64,000 nt of DNA from Ensifer adhaerens (GTDB taxonomy: Bacteria; Pseudomonadota; Alphaproteobacteria; Rhizobiales; Rhizobiaceae): assembly GCF_013283195.1 (NCBI RefSeq), contig NZ_JABEKT010000002.1:1-64000 (forward strand), given 5' to 3'. Below the pieces are notes generated by a model, which was not told where the DNA came from, ran no database searches, and was given only the letters and a program-made list of their open reading frames with translations. Shown here one piece after another: positions 9,219-18,768 of this stretch (position 1 is its first letter; each line of letters begins with the position of its first letter). A program made the position numbers and the translations under genes.

Positions 9219-10820
9219 TCAACGGCCAGCTGGAACGGTTTCGTCTACCCAGAGCTTTTCATAGGACTGGATCGCCAGTTCAGCCGAGTTCGGCTGCAGG
9301 CCGTGCAGCCAGGGCTGGTAGGCCATGACAGCCTTGTTGTAGTTGAAGAACCAGACCGGTGCCTCCTCCTGGACAAGGTTGTTGGCCTTGCGCAACAGGT
9401 CGTTCTTTTCCTCGTCCGTCTTGGCGACCTTGGCGGCCTCGAACAGCTTGTCGAAGTCGGCGTTTGCGAACTTCTGGTAGTTGCACGCCGCCTGCGAGGT
9501 CTTGGAGTAGAAGCACTGCATCGCCGTCAAGGCATCAGGACCGCTTTCCGACGACCACATGAACGACTGGAAATCGCCAGCCGGCACGACTTCTGAAAGC
9601 ACCGAAGCCTCGACCGGCTTCGCCTTCACTCGGATGCCGACCTTTTCCAGCATCGGGATGATTGCCTCGACGATCGTCAGGCCCCAGCTTTCGTTCTGGG
9701 TTGCCGTCAACTCGACATCGAAGCCATCGGCATAGCCCGCTTCGGCGAGCAGCGCCTTGGCCTTTTCCGGATCATAGGCGTAGGGCTGGGCGTCCTTGTC
9801 ATAGGCGGGCGACGAGGTCGGCAACCAGCCGCTTGCCCGGTAGGCCTTGTCCTTCGCCAGCCGCTTGATGATCAGGTCGGCATTGATTGCGTAGTTGAAG
9901 GCCTGGCGCACACGCTTGTCCTTGAACGGTTCAAAGTCGAGGTTGAAGCCGACATAACGCGTGTAGACTTCGGCGACTTCGAGCAGGCCCTTCGCCAGTT
10001 CCGGATCGGCCTGATAGGCGACATATTGCGACGGCCCGAGAACGGAGACGTCGATTTCCTTGTTGCGGAACGCGACGTCGCGCGCCGAGGCGTCGCCCAT
10101 GATCAGGATGTTGATCTTGTCGGCGTAGGGCTTGTCCTTTTCGTAGTACTTCTCCCACTTTTCGACGGTCAGCCGCGAGCCGGGCACATATTCGGCGAAC
10201 TTGTAGGGCCCAAGGCCGATCGGGTGGCTGGCGAAACCTTCCTTGTCGGCCTCGCCGGCCGGATAGATCGCAGTGTTGTTGCGCATGAACAGGAAGGCCG
10301 GATCGACCGGATCGGTCAGCGTCACTTCCAGCGTAAAGTCGTCGACCTTCTTCAGGCCGGAAATCGCCTGCGCCTTGCCGGCCATATAGTCGGCGCCGCC
10401 CTTGATGTTGGCGATATAGCGCGAAGGCGGGTAGGCCTTGGCCGGGTCGGCCATGCGGGTGAAGCTGGCGATGATGTCATCGGCCGTCATCTGCTTGTCG
10501 TTGTGGAAGTAGGCGTCCTGGCGCAGCTTGTAGGTATAGACGAGCTTGTCGGCCGAGATATCCACGTCGGTCGCAAGCGCCAGCACGGGAACGTTCTTGT
10601 CCGCGTCCCAATCGTAAAGCGTGCGGTGGATCGCCTTGGCGTAGAACTCGTCCTGCGTCTGCGGCGACGCCTGGATGTCGAGCGTCGAGAAACTGTCTCC
10701 ATAAGGCGCCACAAAGTTGACCGTTCCGCCGGCCCGCGGCGCATCGGCCGCATGCGCGGACGCCACGCCGGCCAGCAACGCTGCCGTCAATGTCGAAAGC
10801 AATGCAATTTTCTTCATCAT
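9219..10820 (-). CDS. Peptide-type ABC transporter substrate-binding protein (SBP_bac_5)
   Basis: A 533-residue periplasmic cluster-C binding protein. A Sec signal peptide (MMKKIALLSTLTAALLAGV, cleavage near SAHAADAP) is followed by the extracellular solute-binding family 5 pattern: TLDIQASPQTQDEF, LRQDAYFHNDKQMTADDIIASF and VRQAFNYAINADLIIK. Ligands in the family range from peptides to opines, nickel and glycosides, and the sequence does not settle which. The ATG with RBS GGAGG 9 nt upstream is chosen over one 6 codons earlier, which would overlap that site. It lies 118 bp downstream of the amidohydrolase. Confidence 0.9.
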   Translation of the reverse strand: MMKKIALLSTLTAALLAGVASAHAADAPRAGGTVNFVAPYGDSFSTLDIQASPQTQDEFYAKAIHRTLYDWDADKNVPVLALATDVDISADKLVYTYKLRQDAYFHNDKQMTADDIIASFTRMADPAKAYPPSRYIANIKGGADYMAGKAQAISGLKKVDDFTLEVTLTDPVDPAFLFMRNNTAIYPAGEADKEGFASHPIGLGPYKFAEYVPGSRLTVEKWEKYYEKDKPYADKINILIMGDASARDVAFRNKEIDVSVLGPSQYVAYQADPELAKGLLEVAEVYTRYVGFNLDFEPFKDKRVRQAFNYAINADLIIKRLAKDKAYRASGWLPTSSPAYDKDAQPYAYDPEKAKALLAEAGYADGFDVELTATQNESWGLTIVEAIIPMLEKVGIRVKAKPVEASVLSEVVPAGDFQSFMWSSESGPDALTAMQCFYSKTSQAACNYQKFANADFDKLFEAAKVAKTDEEKNDLLRKANNLVQEEAPVWFFNYNKAVMAYQPWLHGLQPNSAELAIQSYEKLWVDETVPAGR

Positions 10821-10938
10821 TCCCGTATTCCTCCCCACGTGTTGTTTTGCTCATGGATGAACAAGATCGCGATCTCACCCGACCTCCCGGATCGGCTGAT
10901 ATGCATGGAGCCGCAGCAAGCGGCTCGGTCCGCCGTTG

Positions 10939-12576
10939 TCAGGCGTTCAGTCGCTCGAAGACCACTTCGCCACCCCGGATCGCCAGGGTGCAGCGCGTGT
11001 CGTTGAGGATGTCGTCGGGGCTCGCCGTCAGCATGTTCCTGGAAAACACCGCGATGTCGGCAAGCTGTCCTGGGACCAATCGTCCCTTGACCGTTTCGAG
11101 CTTCTGCGAGAACGCGCCGTATTCGGTGTAGACCTGCAGCGCCTCTTCGATCGAAACCCGCTCGCCAGCATCCATCACCGTGCCTTTGGCAGTCTTGCGC
11201 GTCAGCATGCTGTAGATATTGGGGAAGGGGTTGGGGTGGCAGACCGGCGCATCGCTGCCGGTTGCAGGCTTGAAGCCCAGTTCCTTCCAGGTCTTCAAGG
11301 GATAGCTTGACAGCGCCCGCTCTTCGCCGAGCACCGAGACATAGGCGTCGCCGAAATCATAGATGAACACCTGTTGCGGGCACGGATAGATGCCCGCCTT
11401 CATCATGCGGCGGTGCTGTGCGTCGCTGGAGAAACCGCAATGCTCGATCCGGTGGCGGCGGTCCGCATCCGGCATCGCCTCAAGCGCTTTTTCGTAGGCC
11501 GTGATCAACTGATCGATTGCCGCGTCGCCGATGGCATGGCAAGCCAGTTGATAGCCCTTGGTGTGGGCGTCGAGCACCATCGCCTCGAGTTCCGCATCGG
11601 AAAGGATCTGCACGCCGGTGTTGTTGTCGTTTCCGAGGTAGGGACTCGTCATCCAGGCGGTGCGGCCACCGGCCGAGCCATCGAGGAAAATCTTGACGGC
11701 GCCGACTTTCAACATGTCGTCGCCGACGCCGGAGACGAGCCCGGCCTCGTAGCTCTGCGGCACGATCGAGACCTTGGGATCGCCCAGCAGCACCAGCCAG
11801 GTGCGCACCGGCAATCTGTTTTGAAGCTTGGCCAGATTGTAGGCCTTGATCTCGTCGAAGCCCGCGACCTGGCCGACGGCCGCGTCCATGACGCTGGTGA
11901 TGCCGTAGGACAAAAGCAGATTGCCGCCGCTTTCGATCGCGTCGATCATCTCGTCGGTCGAGGCCTTTGGGATCGCGGCACGAACCAGCCCTTGTGCGTT
12001 TTCCGCGACAAGGCCGGTCAATGCGCCGGAGGCCTGTTCGATCAGCCCGCCTTCCGGCACGGCGGTGTTTTCGTCGACGCCGGCAAGACGGAAGGCTTCC
12101 GAATTGAAGATCGACACATGGCCGCAGGCGCGCACCACCATGACCGGGTGGTTCGGCGCAACCGCATCGAGTTCGGCGCGAAGCGGATGGCGGCCGGTGT
12201 CGAGCTTGGTCTGATCATAGCCGCGCGCCCGGATCCAGGTGCCGGGCGGCGTGCTTTCGGCCTGCTGCCTGATTGCCGCCAAAAGGCTTTCGAGGGTGGG
12301 GGCCGCCTGCGGCGTCGCATCGACCCAGTTCAACGTCAGACCGACGGAAATCAGGTGCAGATGTGCGTCGTTGAGACCGGGGGTCGCGAATTGCCCCTGA
12401 AGGTCGAGAAGCTCGGTCCGCTCGCCGCGATAGGCTTCCATCTCCTGCCTGGTGCCGGTTGCCAGGATCTTGCCCTGCCAGATCGCCAGAGCCTCTACGA
12501 CGCCCTCCGCCAGCCCGCACCAAATCACGCCGTTGTGCACGATCCTGTCGGCATGAAAACACTGTCCCGCTGGCAT
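10939..12576 (-). CDS. YtcJ-like metal-dependent amidohydrolase
   Basis: A 545-residue amidohydrolase_3 enzyme. Metal-binding HxH is in NDAHLHLISVG (residues about 68-76), with further metal or catalytic residues in CHAIGDAAID, HRIEHCGF and GSDAPVCHPNPF. It has no signal peptide and should be cytoplasmic. Family members hydrolyse amides, ureas or formamides of imported compounds. Its position directly upstream of the transporter suggests that it acts on the imported substrate. No regulator is linked; an imperfect dyad at 12774-12807 lies about 200 bp before its start. Confidence 0.82.
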   Translation of the reverse strand: MPAGQCFHADRIVHNGVIWCGLAEGVVEALAIWQGKILATGTRQEMEAYRGERTELLDLQGQFATPGLNDAHLHLISVGLTLNWVDATPQAAPTLESLLAAIRQQAESTPPGTWIRARGYDQTKLDTGRHPLRAELDAVAPNHPVMVVRACGHVSIFNSEAFRLAGVDENTAVPEGGLIEQASGALTGLVAENAQGLVRAAIPKASTDEMIDAIESGGNLLLSYGITSVMDAAVGQVAGFDEIKAYNLAKLQNRLPVRTWLVLLGDPKVSIVPQSYEAGLVSGVGDDMLKVGAVKIFLDGSAGGRTAWMTSPYLGNDNNTGVQILSDAELEAMVLDAHTKGYQLACHAIGDAAIDQLITAYEKALEAMPDADRRHRIEHCGFSSDAQHRRMMKAGIYPCPQQVFIYDFGDAYVSVLGEERALSSYPLKTWKELGFKPATGSDAPVCHPNPFPNIYSMLTRKTAKGTVMDAGERVSIEEALQVYTEYGAFSQKLETVKGRLVPGQLADIAVFSRNMLTASPDDILNDTRCTLAIRGGEVVFERLNA

Positions 12577-12773
12577 CTAAGGCTCCTCTCCTTCGGCCGT
12601 CACTGCAATGCAAAGCCAGGCTTGGTCACAAACCGGGCTCTTGGCACAAACCGTGTCTCCCGCCCGCATCAGTTGCGCGCCGAAACTGGATCGATATCCG
12701 TTACGGTGCGCGCCCTGATCGGCCACAAGTTGTGCAGTTGGGGATGCTAGAGAAAAGGAAAGCGGCCCGCCAA

Positions 12774-12807
12774 TGCATAGAATTTCAGGCGCTATGAAAT
12801 AATTGCA
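12774..12807. promoter_or_regulatory. Imperfect inverted repeat upstream of the amidohydrolase operon
   Basis: The left arm TGCATAGAATTTCA (12774-12787) pairs, apart from the middle 3-4 bases, with the right arm TGAAATAATTGCA (12795-12807). The block is markedly A/T-rich against a GC-rich background. It could bind a dimeric regulator encoded elsewhere. No direct evidence of function. Confidence 0.3.
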
Positions 12808-12981
12808 TAACGGCTCTGGGCCGATCTGTTGACCATCCCGAGGCTGCACCGTGTGGTGAAGCACGTTCCCATGGAGAGTTCGAGCGTGGCACGTTGCACG
12901 CAAACAGCGCTGCCGGCGACCGGAGCCGACCCAGATGCGACATGGTCAGCGACAGCGAAACCAGCGCCAATACCGCACGAA

Positions 12982-13013
12982 AACGGCGCGCGCCAAGAAT
13001 GACGCGCGCCGTT
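12982..13013 (-). terminator. Terminator of the methyltransferase gene
   Basis: AACGGCGCGCG (12982-12992) and CGCGCGCCGTT (13003-13013) form an 11-bp GC-rich stem with a 10-nt loop, 20 bp past the methyltransferase stop. On the minus strand the stem runs into a short T run (TTTT). This fits a rho-independent terminator. Confidence 0.7.
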
Positions 13014-13033
13014 GTTTCTTACGTCAGTCGCAA

Positions 13034-14077
13034 TCAGGCGCGCTTTTGCACCGTTGCATAGACCACGTTGCGGTTTTCCCCGAACGTCACATGCGTTTCG
13101 AAGTTCGAGCCATCGACGCTTTCGTTGACAATGCGCCACATGTCTGATTGCGAGCGAAGCAGCAGCGCCCAGTTCATGAATGTCTCCATGTAGCCGTCGA
13201 CGCCGATATCGGTTGCGAAATTGGCGAAGAGAAAGACGCCGTTGGGCTTCAGCATCTGCAGGCAGCGGCGCGTGAGCTTCACCGCGACGTTGTGTGGGAG
13301 GTAATCATAAAGTCCGGCCGCATAGACGAAGTCGAATTTGCCGAGCTTGTGCGCACGTGTAAGGATCCCGCGAACGGAGCCGTCGATTGCCTCGACGCTC
13401 GTTCCCCGGAAGTCCCTGGTGATCGATCCAACGCTGAACGGATCCTGATCGAGCGCGACCCAACGCTTGATGCGCCCTTCCTTCAGGGCAACGGAACGGT
13501 TCGCCTCGCGCAGATGACCCGCGGCAATCGTCAGGACTTCAGCCTCTCCGCCGCGCTCGGCCGCGATCTGATCGACGTGCTGCGTCAGCAGGTCCCGCCG
13601 TTCCCGCACCGCAACCGACGACGAAGCGTCCTTGGTGTAGTCATAGAGCGCCTTGCCCACCGGCGATGCCTTGGCGATCTCGCCGGCGACGCTCGGGTGA
13701 CCGTAGATGAAGTCGAGCAATTGCGCGTCGCCGGAGTAGCCCCGCGGCTTTTCGAAGGACCACCGGGTAAAAGGGTCCTGGAGGAAGAAATCCGACACTG
13801 GATGATTCTGCGCGATCGGAATCAGTTCCTGCCAAACACTGGGATGAAACTTCGCACGCGTCTCGTGAAGTGCTCCCGCCAATCGATGTATTATCTTCTT
13901 GGGGTCCAGTTCTTGGGCAAATTGCTGCTGTGCAATTTGGAGAATCAGGGCGAGTTCGGCTTTTCCTGTTGCAAACTGCTCATCATAAAACTCACTTCTT
14001 GACGAAGTGAACTCGGTTGCGATTGACTGGGGAGTAATAAGACTTTCGCCATCGAATACGATTTGAAGCTGGCTCAC
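13034..14077 (-). CDS. Class I SAM-dependent methyltransferase
   Basis: A 347-residue cytoplasmic protein. The C-terminal half is a Rossmann methyltransferase: motif I VLTIAAGHLREANRS, motif II WVALDQDPFSV, then FDFVYAAGLYDYLPHNVAVKL and MLKPNGVFLFANF. The N-terminal half contains FFLQDPFTRWSFEKPRGYSGDAQLLDFIYG, a block I associate with rhizobial proteins annotated as extracellular-factor (3-hydroxypalmitate methyl ester) methyltransferases, though that name is not established for this protein. It ends in a good terminator and is divergent from the GGDEF-EAL gene. The substrate is unknown. Confidence 0.75.
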   Translation of the reverse strand: MSQLQIVFDGESLITPQSIATEFTSSRSEFYDEQFATGKAELALILQIAQQQFAQELDPKKIIHRLAGALHETRAKFHPSVWQELIPIAQNHPVSDFFLQDPFTRWSFEKPRGYSGDAQLLDFIYGHPSVAGEIAKASPVGKALYDYTKDASSSVAVRERRDLLTQHVDQIAAERGGEAEVLTIAAGHLREANRSVALKEGRIKRWVALDQDPFSVGSITRDFRGTSVEAIDGSVRGILTRAHKLGKFDFVYAAGLYDYLPHNVAVKLTRRCLQMLKPNGVFLFANFATDIGVDGYMETFMNWALLLRSQSDMWRIVNESVDGSNFETHVTFGENRNVVYATVQKRA

Positions 14078-14394
14078 GCAAAACCCATCCGTTTAATGAT
14101 CTGTTAACGTTATGGGTAACAATGCGCGAACTGCTTCTCGAATTGCAAGTTTTTGTAGAGTATATGGTAAATTCTGGCGGATCCGTATCCATTCGGATAC
14201 ACCCATGTGCCGGCCGTCAGTCTCGGCTAATTTATCAAAATTTAATGGGCGTCTTCTACGATGTCGTTGAGGCTTGCTCGTCCTTGTTGTGGTGCCAATC
14301 GGATGGCAAGCATGGAGTGTACAAAGCAACGCCCAGGGATGGAAAAGCGAGAGCATGTTTCCGTTGAGCGCGACGTAACTCTCTGGACCGGTGC
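14078..14394. promoter_or_regulatory. Divergent promoter region, A/T-rich
   Basis: The 317-bp gap between the methyltransferase and the GGDEF-EAL gene is clearly lower in GC than its surroundings. It contains TGTTA and TAACA arms 10 bp apart near 14101-14120, and a perfect small hairpin GTATCC-ATTC-GGATAC at 14185-14200. I see no gene. The two divergent promoters must lie here, but I cannot place their boxes with confidence. Confidence 0.45.
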
Positions 14395-16392
14395 ATGAAG
14401 CAAACCTTGGCCGACGTCGTTGAGATAGATTTGCATAAGCAGCCGCACAGGCCGCTGCCGGCGGAGCTACGCTCACTTTATCGCCAGGAAGGCGAAACGG
14501 CGCGCCGGGAAGCGACGAGAAAAGGCCTGTGGATCGCCGTCGCGGTCTATCTCCTGTTTTCGATTACCGACTTTCTGCTCATCTCCGACGTCGCTCACTA
14601 CACGATCGCGTCGCGCTTCGTGGTCGGCGCGGTCGCTCTTGCCGTTCTGGAGATCCAGATCCACTTCAGCGTCAAGACGGACTGGTTGGACAGGACGTGC
14701 TCGGGCGCGCTTGTGTTTGGCTATCTCGGCTGGCTGATACCGGCAATGATGACGGCGCACACGCAGAACATGTCCTACTACATGATCTTCGGCGCAATCT
14801 TCATGATGGGCGCGAACCTGTTCTTCATCTTCCAGTTCCGTCTGTCGGTAATCTCGTCGGGCATTATTCTGGGCGCGTTCTTTCTCGACCTCATCTACTT
14901 CTCGCCCCAGAACCCCTATTACCAGCTCGCCTTCGGCACCTTCTATGTCTCCTGTTTCGTGTTCACCTCATACGTCAACTGGAAGCTCAACCGCGAACGC
15001 TACAAGGTCTTCCTCAACGCGTTCGAGGCAAAGGTCCAGCAGCGGGAGGCGACCGAGCGCGGGAAGGCACTGCTCAGACTCTCCAACACCGACTCGCTGA
15101 CCGGGCTCGACAATCGCCGGGCGGTCGATCAGAAGCTGCGCGAATACTGGAGCGACTGGCAGAAGTTCGGTGACAGTTTCGCCGCGATCCTGATCGACGT
15201 CGATTTCTTCAAAAAATACAATGACTGCTACGGCCATCAGGAAGGCGACCGCTGCCTCATTCTCGTGGCCAACACACTGAAAGACTCGATCGGGCAGTTC
15301 GATGCATCCATCGGTCGTTACGGCGGCGAGGAATTCATCATCCTTGCGCGCGTCGAGACCCGCGAAGAGGCCGCCGATCTCGCCGATGCCATCTGCCGCA
15401 CGGTGCAGAGCCTGGCGTTGGTGCATGGGCAACGCCGGGACGGCACGTCCATAGTCACGGTGAGCGTCGGTGCCGCATTCACCAGGCATCAGACGGGCTC
15501 AAAGCTCGAACGGATCATCCACGAGGCCGACAGGGCGCTTTACGCCGCCAAGGCAAGCGGCCGCAACTGCGCCAAGGTCTTTGACCCGAACGACCCTCAA
15601 ACCAGCGACGAGAGCGAGAACATTGCCGCGCTCTTGAAGATCGCAACCAATGAAGACCTGGTCTCCCTCGTCTACCAGCCGATCAGGAATGTCGCGACCG
15701 GCCGCATCGAAGCTGTCGAAGCGCTAATGCGGCTGAGGATGCTGGATGGGGCTGCGGTTCCCCCAAGCCTTTTCATCCCCATTGCAGAACGCACCGGTGC
15801 CATCATCGATCTCGGGCGCTGGGCGATCCGCACCGTGTGCCGCGAGCTTCTGGCGCACGACCACGTGCCTGTCGTCAGTGTCAATGTCTCGCCGATCCAG
15901 CTGAAAACGCCGGGTTTCGCAACATCCGTTGCCGCCATCCTTGGTGAAACGGGCGTTGCCGGCGGCCGGCTCGCCTTCGAAATCACCGAAGGTCTCGAGA
16001 TGGAGATGCACTCGGACGTGTTGCGCTGCATCAGCGATCTCGAGACGCTCGGCATCCGCATCTGGCTCGACGATTTCGGTACCGGCTTTGCCGGTCTGTC
16101 CTGGCTCCGGCTGATCGATTTCGATACCGTCAAGATCGACCGTTCGTTCCTGCACGATTGCAGCACGCCAAAGGGCAAGGCGATGCTGAAGGATATCATC
16201 GGGTTGGTCAGGAATCGCGGCCACAAGATCCTGGTGGAAGGTGTCGAAACCGAGGAGCAAATGGCGCTGATGCGGGAATTCCGCATCGACCATGTCCAGG
16301 GCTTCCACGTCGGCCGGCCTGTGCCCGCGGAAAGCTATCGCCTGACAGCTGATCTCGAGCAGCGCCCGGCCGGCCTCGTAAGGCCAGCCTAG
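14395..16392 (+). CDS. Membrane GGDEF-EAL protein (c-di-GMP turnover)
   Basis: A 665-residue bifunctional c-di-GMP enzyme. Residues about 40-195 form six or seven membrane helices without a periplasmic sensor domain. The GGDEF domain (about 225-390) has DSLTGLDNRRA, IDVDFFKKYND and an intact GGEEF. No RxxD inhibitory site precedes it. The EAL domain (about 410-650) keeps EALMRL, NVSPIQL, EITEG, the DDFGTG loop, KIDRSF and VEGVETEEQ, so both cyclase and phosphodiesterase sites look competent. It stands alone between divergent and convergent neighbours, and its signal is unknown. Confidence 0.92.
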   Translation: MKQTLADVVEIDLHKQPHRPLPAELRSLYRQEGETARREATRKGLWIAVAVYLLFSITDFLLISDVAHYTIASRFVVGAVALAVLEIQIHFSVKTDWLDRTCSGALVFGYLGWLIPAMMTAHTQNMSYYMIFGAIFMMGANLFFIFQFRLSVISSGIILGAFFLDLIYFSPQNPYYQLAFGTFYVSCFVFTSYVNWKLNRERYKVFLNAFEAKVQQREATERGKALLRLSNTDSLTGLDNRRAVDQKLREYWSDWQKFGDSFAAILIDVDFFKKYNDCYGHQEGDRCLILVANTLKDSIGQFDASIGRYGGEEFIILARVETREEAADLADAICRTVQSLALVHGQRRDGTSIVTVSVGAAFTRHQTGSKLERIIHEADRALYAAKASGRNCAKVFDPNDPQTSDESENIAALLKIATNEDLVSLVYQPIRNVATGRIEAVEALMRLRMLDGAAVPPSLFIPIAERTGAIIDLGRWAIRTVCRELLAHDHVPVVSVNVSPIQLKTPGFATSVAAILGETGVAGGRLAFEITEGLEMEMHSDVLRCISDLETLGIRIWLDDFGTGFAGLSWLRLIDFDTVKIDRSFLHDCSTPKGKAMLKDIIGLVRNRGHKILVEGVETEEQMALMREFRIDHVQGFHVGRPVPAESYRLTADLEQRPAGLVRPA

Positions 16393-16651
16393 AGGCTCAT
16401 ATCCGCCTTCGATGATCTCACATGAAAGCGGGATCCTGCAGACGGCCACCATTTTTCGAATTCGTTCGCTGCTTTTTTGAATGCCGCACATCTTTGCGAC
16501 GTATATTTCCGAAACGTCTGGACGCGTCAGCCTTGGCGAACGAAACCCACGGACCGTTCACGTCTCCTGCATCGCCCGGCCCAGCCGAAGCAGTGTTGGC
16601 CGAGGCAGTGCTGAACGTCAGCGGCTCACGTCAAGAGACGTGGCAACCCGC

Positions 16652-17854
16652 TCAACACACTGGCACGTTCAGTGTAAACCTGGTTTCTTCCGACGTTGAG
16701 GAAACACTGATCCGACCGCCATGAGCTTGAGCAATCTCGGCTGCGATGTAGAGCCCCAGGCCGAGGCCTTGCAACTTGCCCTTTCCTTCGCGCCGCTTGA
16801 ACGGCTGGAAGAGCCGAGGCAGATCTGCCTCTGCTATCGGTTCCCCCGTATTGGCGATCCAAAGCTCGAGCGTGCCGCCGCGTCGCGCGGCACCGATGCG
16901 GATCGGTTTGTCCGCGGCGCCATGCGTCAAGGCGTTGCCGAGCAGATTGGAAAAGAGCTGACCAATGCGCTGGTGATCCAGCGTGATCGGTTCATCAAGC
17001 GCAAGATCGGCTTCGATCTGCCTGTCCGGATAGATGCTCCGGTGCTCGGCCACGATCTGCATGAGCACGGGGGTGAGAGGCCGACTGGATCGGTTGAGCC
17101 CTATGCCGCCGCCAAGCCTGCCGCGGGCGAAATCCATCACATTGTCGATGAGGTTTGCCATTCGATCGACACTCTGCTGCATCAGCGAGATCACGGCGCT
17201 GGACTTCGGCGCATGCTCCTCACGTGCCAGGATGCGCGTGCCGGCCGAGATCGATGCAAGCGGATTGCGCAGATCGTGACCAAGGATTGCAATGAATTGA
17301 TCCCTGAGTTCCGAGGTCTCGATTTCGCGATCGAGCTTCAGTTTTGCATCAGCGATATCGGCCCGAGCATCCAGATGCCGGGCGATCAGGTCGGCGAACA
17401 GCCGGAACATGCCCACCGTCACAGAGCCGCTGAGCTTGGCCGGGTTTGGGTCGATGGCGCAGAGCGTGCCGAAGAACACATTGCCGCGCAGATAGATCGG
17501 CACCGAGATGTAGCTCTTGAAGCCATATTGCAGCGGCGTGTGGTGGTTCGCATACGCTTCGCTGGCATCGACGTCGTCGATGACCACAAGCTCGCCACTC
17601 TGGCGGATTTCGTGACAGATGGTGGTCTCGACCTGCAATTCGCCGCCGGTACCGAGCCCGAAATCGATGAGATCAAGCGTCTGGCAGGCGACCCAACGCT
17701 CCTGCGTGACCCGGGCAATAGCGACAAACCCCATCCCCGTCGATTGCTGAATCACGTCAAGAATCGTCGGGACGACCGAGATGCTGGCAACGGCATCCAG
17801 GTCTGCTTGAAAATCATGCGCCAATGCCTGATGTCTCCCGAGGTCGCTTTTCAA
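16652..17854 (-). CDS. GAF-domain sensor histidine kinase
   Basis: A 400-residue soluble kinase with no membrane helices. The N-terminal GAF domain (about 25-165; IGFVAIARV-type start, then YISVPIYLRGNVFFGTLCAIDP) could bind a small ligand or chromophore. The HisKA box is FIAILGHDLRNPLASI with the phospho-His near residue 195. The ATPase domain has the N box LFSNLLGNALTHG, G1 LWIANTGEPI and G2 GLGLGLYIA. No response regulator is adjacent, so it is an orphan kinase here. It converges on the GGDEF-EAL gene across 259 bp in which I see nothing. Confidence 0.9.
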   Translation of the reverse strand: MKSDLGRHQALAHDFQADLDAVASISVVPTILDVIQQSTGMGFVAIARVTQERWVACQTLDLIDFGLGTGGELQVETTICHEIRQSGELVVIDDVDASEAYANHHTPLQYGFKSYISVPIYLRGNVFFGTLCAIDPNPAKLSGSVTVGMFRLFADLIARHLDARADIADAKLKLDREIETSELRDQFIAILGHDLRNPLASISAGTRILAREEHAPKSSAVISLMQQSVDRMANLIDNVMDFARGRLGGGIGLNRSSRPLTPVLMQIVAEHRSIYPDRQIEADLALDEPITLDHQRIGQLFSNLLGNALTHGAADKPIRIGAARRGGTLELWIANTGEPIAEADLPRLFQPFKRREGKGKLQGLGLGLYIAAEIAQAHGGRISVSSTSEETRFTLNVPVC

Positions 17855-18036
17855 TCTTCTGTATAGGCGATTGATCGGGTTTCTGAAACAGACATGCCGC
17901 CGCCTCAGCGCATGTGTGGCTCATCCCCCATCTTTATCGCGCCGTGCTTAGAAGGCCTGCATAGACCGCGGCGACGTCGACCAATAGTTTGGGCGATGCC
18001 ATCGGCGCGTTGTTCTCCCCTCGCAGGCGACCGTGA

Positions 18037-18597
18037 TCAGAAAAGCGATTGCTGCGCAGGCTCAGGCGGACCGAGATGCACGCCTTCGAGTTCCAGCATG
18101 CGGATCTTCGATGTCGAACCGCCCGGAGCCGAAAAGCCGCCAACCTTGCCGCCGGCGGCCAACACCCGGTGGCAGGGAATGATCAGCGCCACCGGGTTCT
18201 TCGCCATCGCCTGGCCGACGTCGCGGGCAGCTTCGGGGCCGACGCCAAGCTCCTTTGCCAGGGCGCCATAGGTGGTGGTCTGCCCCCAACCGAGCCTGCG
18301 TGCGGCGGCATAGATCCGCTGGAAGAACGGATCCTGGCCTTCGAGGTCGAGCTTGATGTCGGTGAAATCGACCTCTTCGCCGCTGAAGTAGCGTCGAACC
18401 GCGGCAACTGCGTCGGCGACGTCGCGCGTCGGCGTACCCGGCTCGCCGGCAACGAGCCGGCGCAGCAGCAACCGTTCGGTCTCTTCAGCCTTTTTGGTCG
18501 GCAACTGGAAACGGGTGACGCCGACGGCGTTCCAGGCGATGCCGCAGAATCCGGCGTCGGTTTCGAAAACAAGGTAGCTGTGAACAGTCTGCGCCAT
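18037..18597 (-). CDS. ogt: Methylated-DNA-[protein]-cysteine S-methyltransferase
   Basis: A 186-residue suicide DNA-repair protein that takes methyl groups from O6-methylguanine. The acceptor is in VALIIPCHRVLAAGGKVGGFSAPGG (PCHRV), preceded by the helix-turn-helix QTTTYGALAKELG and the arginine finger region RDVGQAMAKNP. It lacks an Ada-type N-terminal domain. The start is set by GAGGA 8 nt upstream of ATG, not the longer open frame. With alkB at 4 kb it is the second alkylation-repair gene in the window, but the two are not linked. The symbol is by family; ogt and the C-terminal half of ada are hard to separate. Confidence 0.9.
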   Translation of the reverse strand: MAQTVHSYLVFETDAGFCGIAWNAVGVTRFQLPTKKAEETERLLLRRLVAGEPGTPTRDVADAVAAVRRYFSGEEVDFTDIKLDLEGQDPFFQRIYAAARRLGWGQTTTYGALAKELGVGPEAARDVGQAMAKNPVALIIPCHRVLAAGGKVGGFSAPGGSTSKIRMLELEGVHLGPPEPAQQSLF

Positions 18598-18768
18598 CGC
18601 ACCGTCCTCACGTTTCATACCCAATGAAAATCGTGCGGACGGCCGGCGAATTCAACCCGATTCCTGCGCTCAAAGGCAATCACCAACAGGCATCAGACCA
18701 AACTGGCCGGCAGATCTGCGTCACCACGCTCAGATCGGGAGCAGCCCGACGCCGAAGCGGCAGCGGTC

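Larger units (their letters stand above)
12577..13033. other. Intergenic, 457 bp, promoter region of the amidohydrolase/transporter operon
   Basis: There is no credible gene. It holds the methyltransferase terminator on its right side and an A/T-rich dyad at 12774-12807 in which TGCATAGAATTTCA is mirrored by TGAAATAATTGCA with a short spacer. That dyad is the best candidate for an operator or promoter of the leftward operon. Confidence 0.4.
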
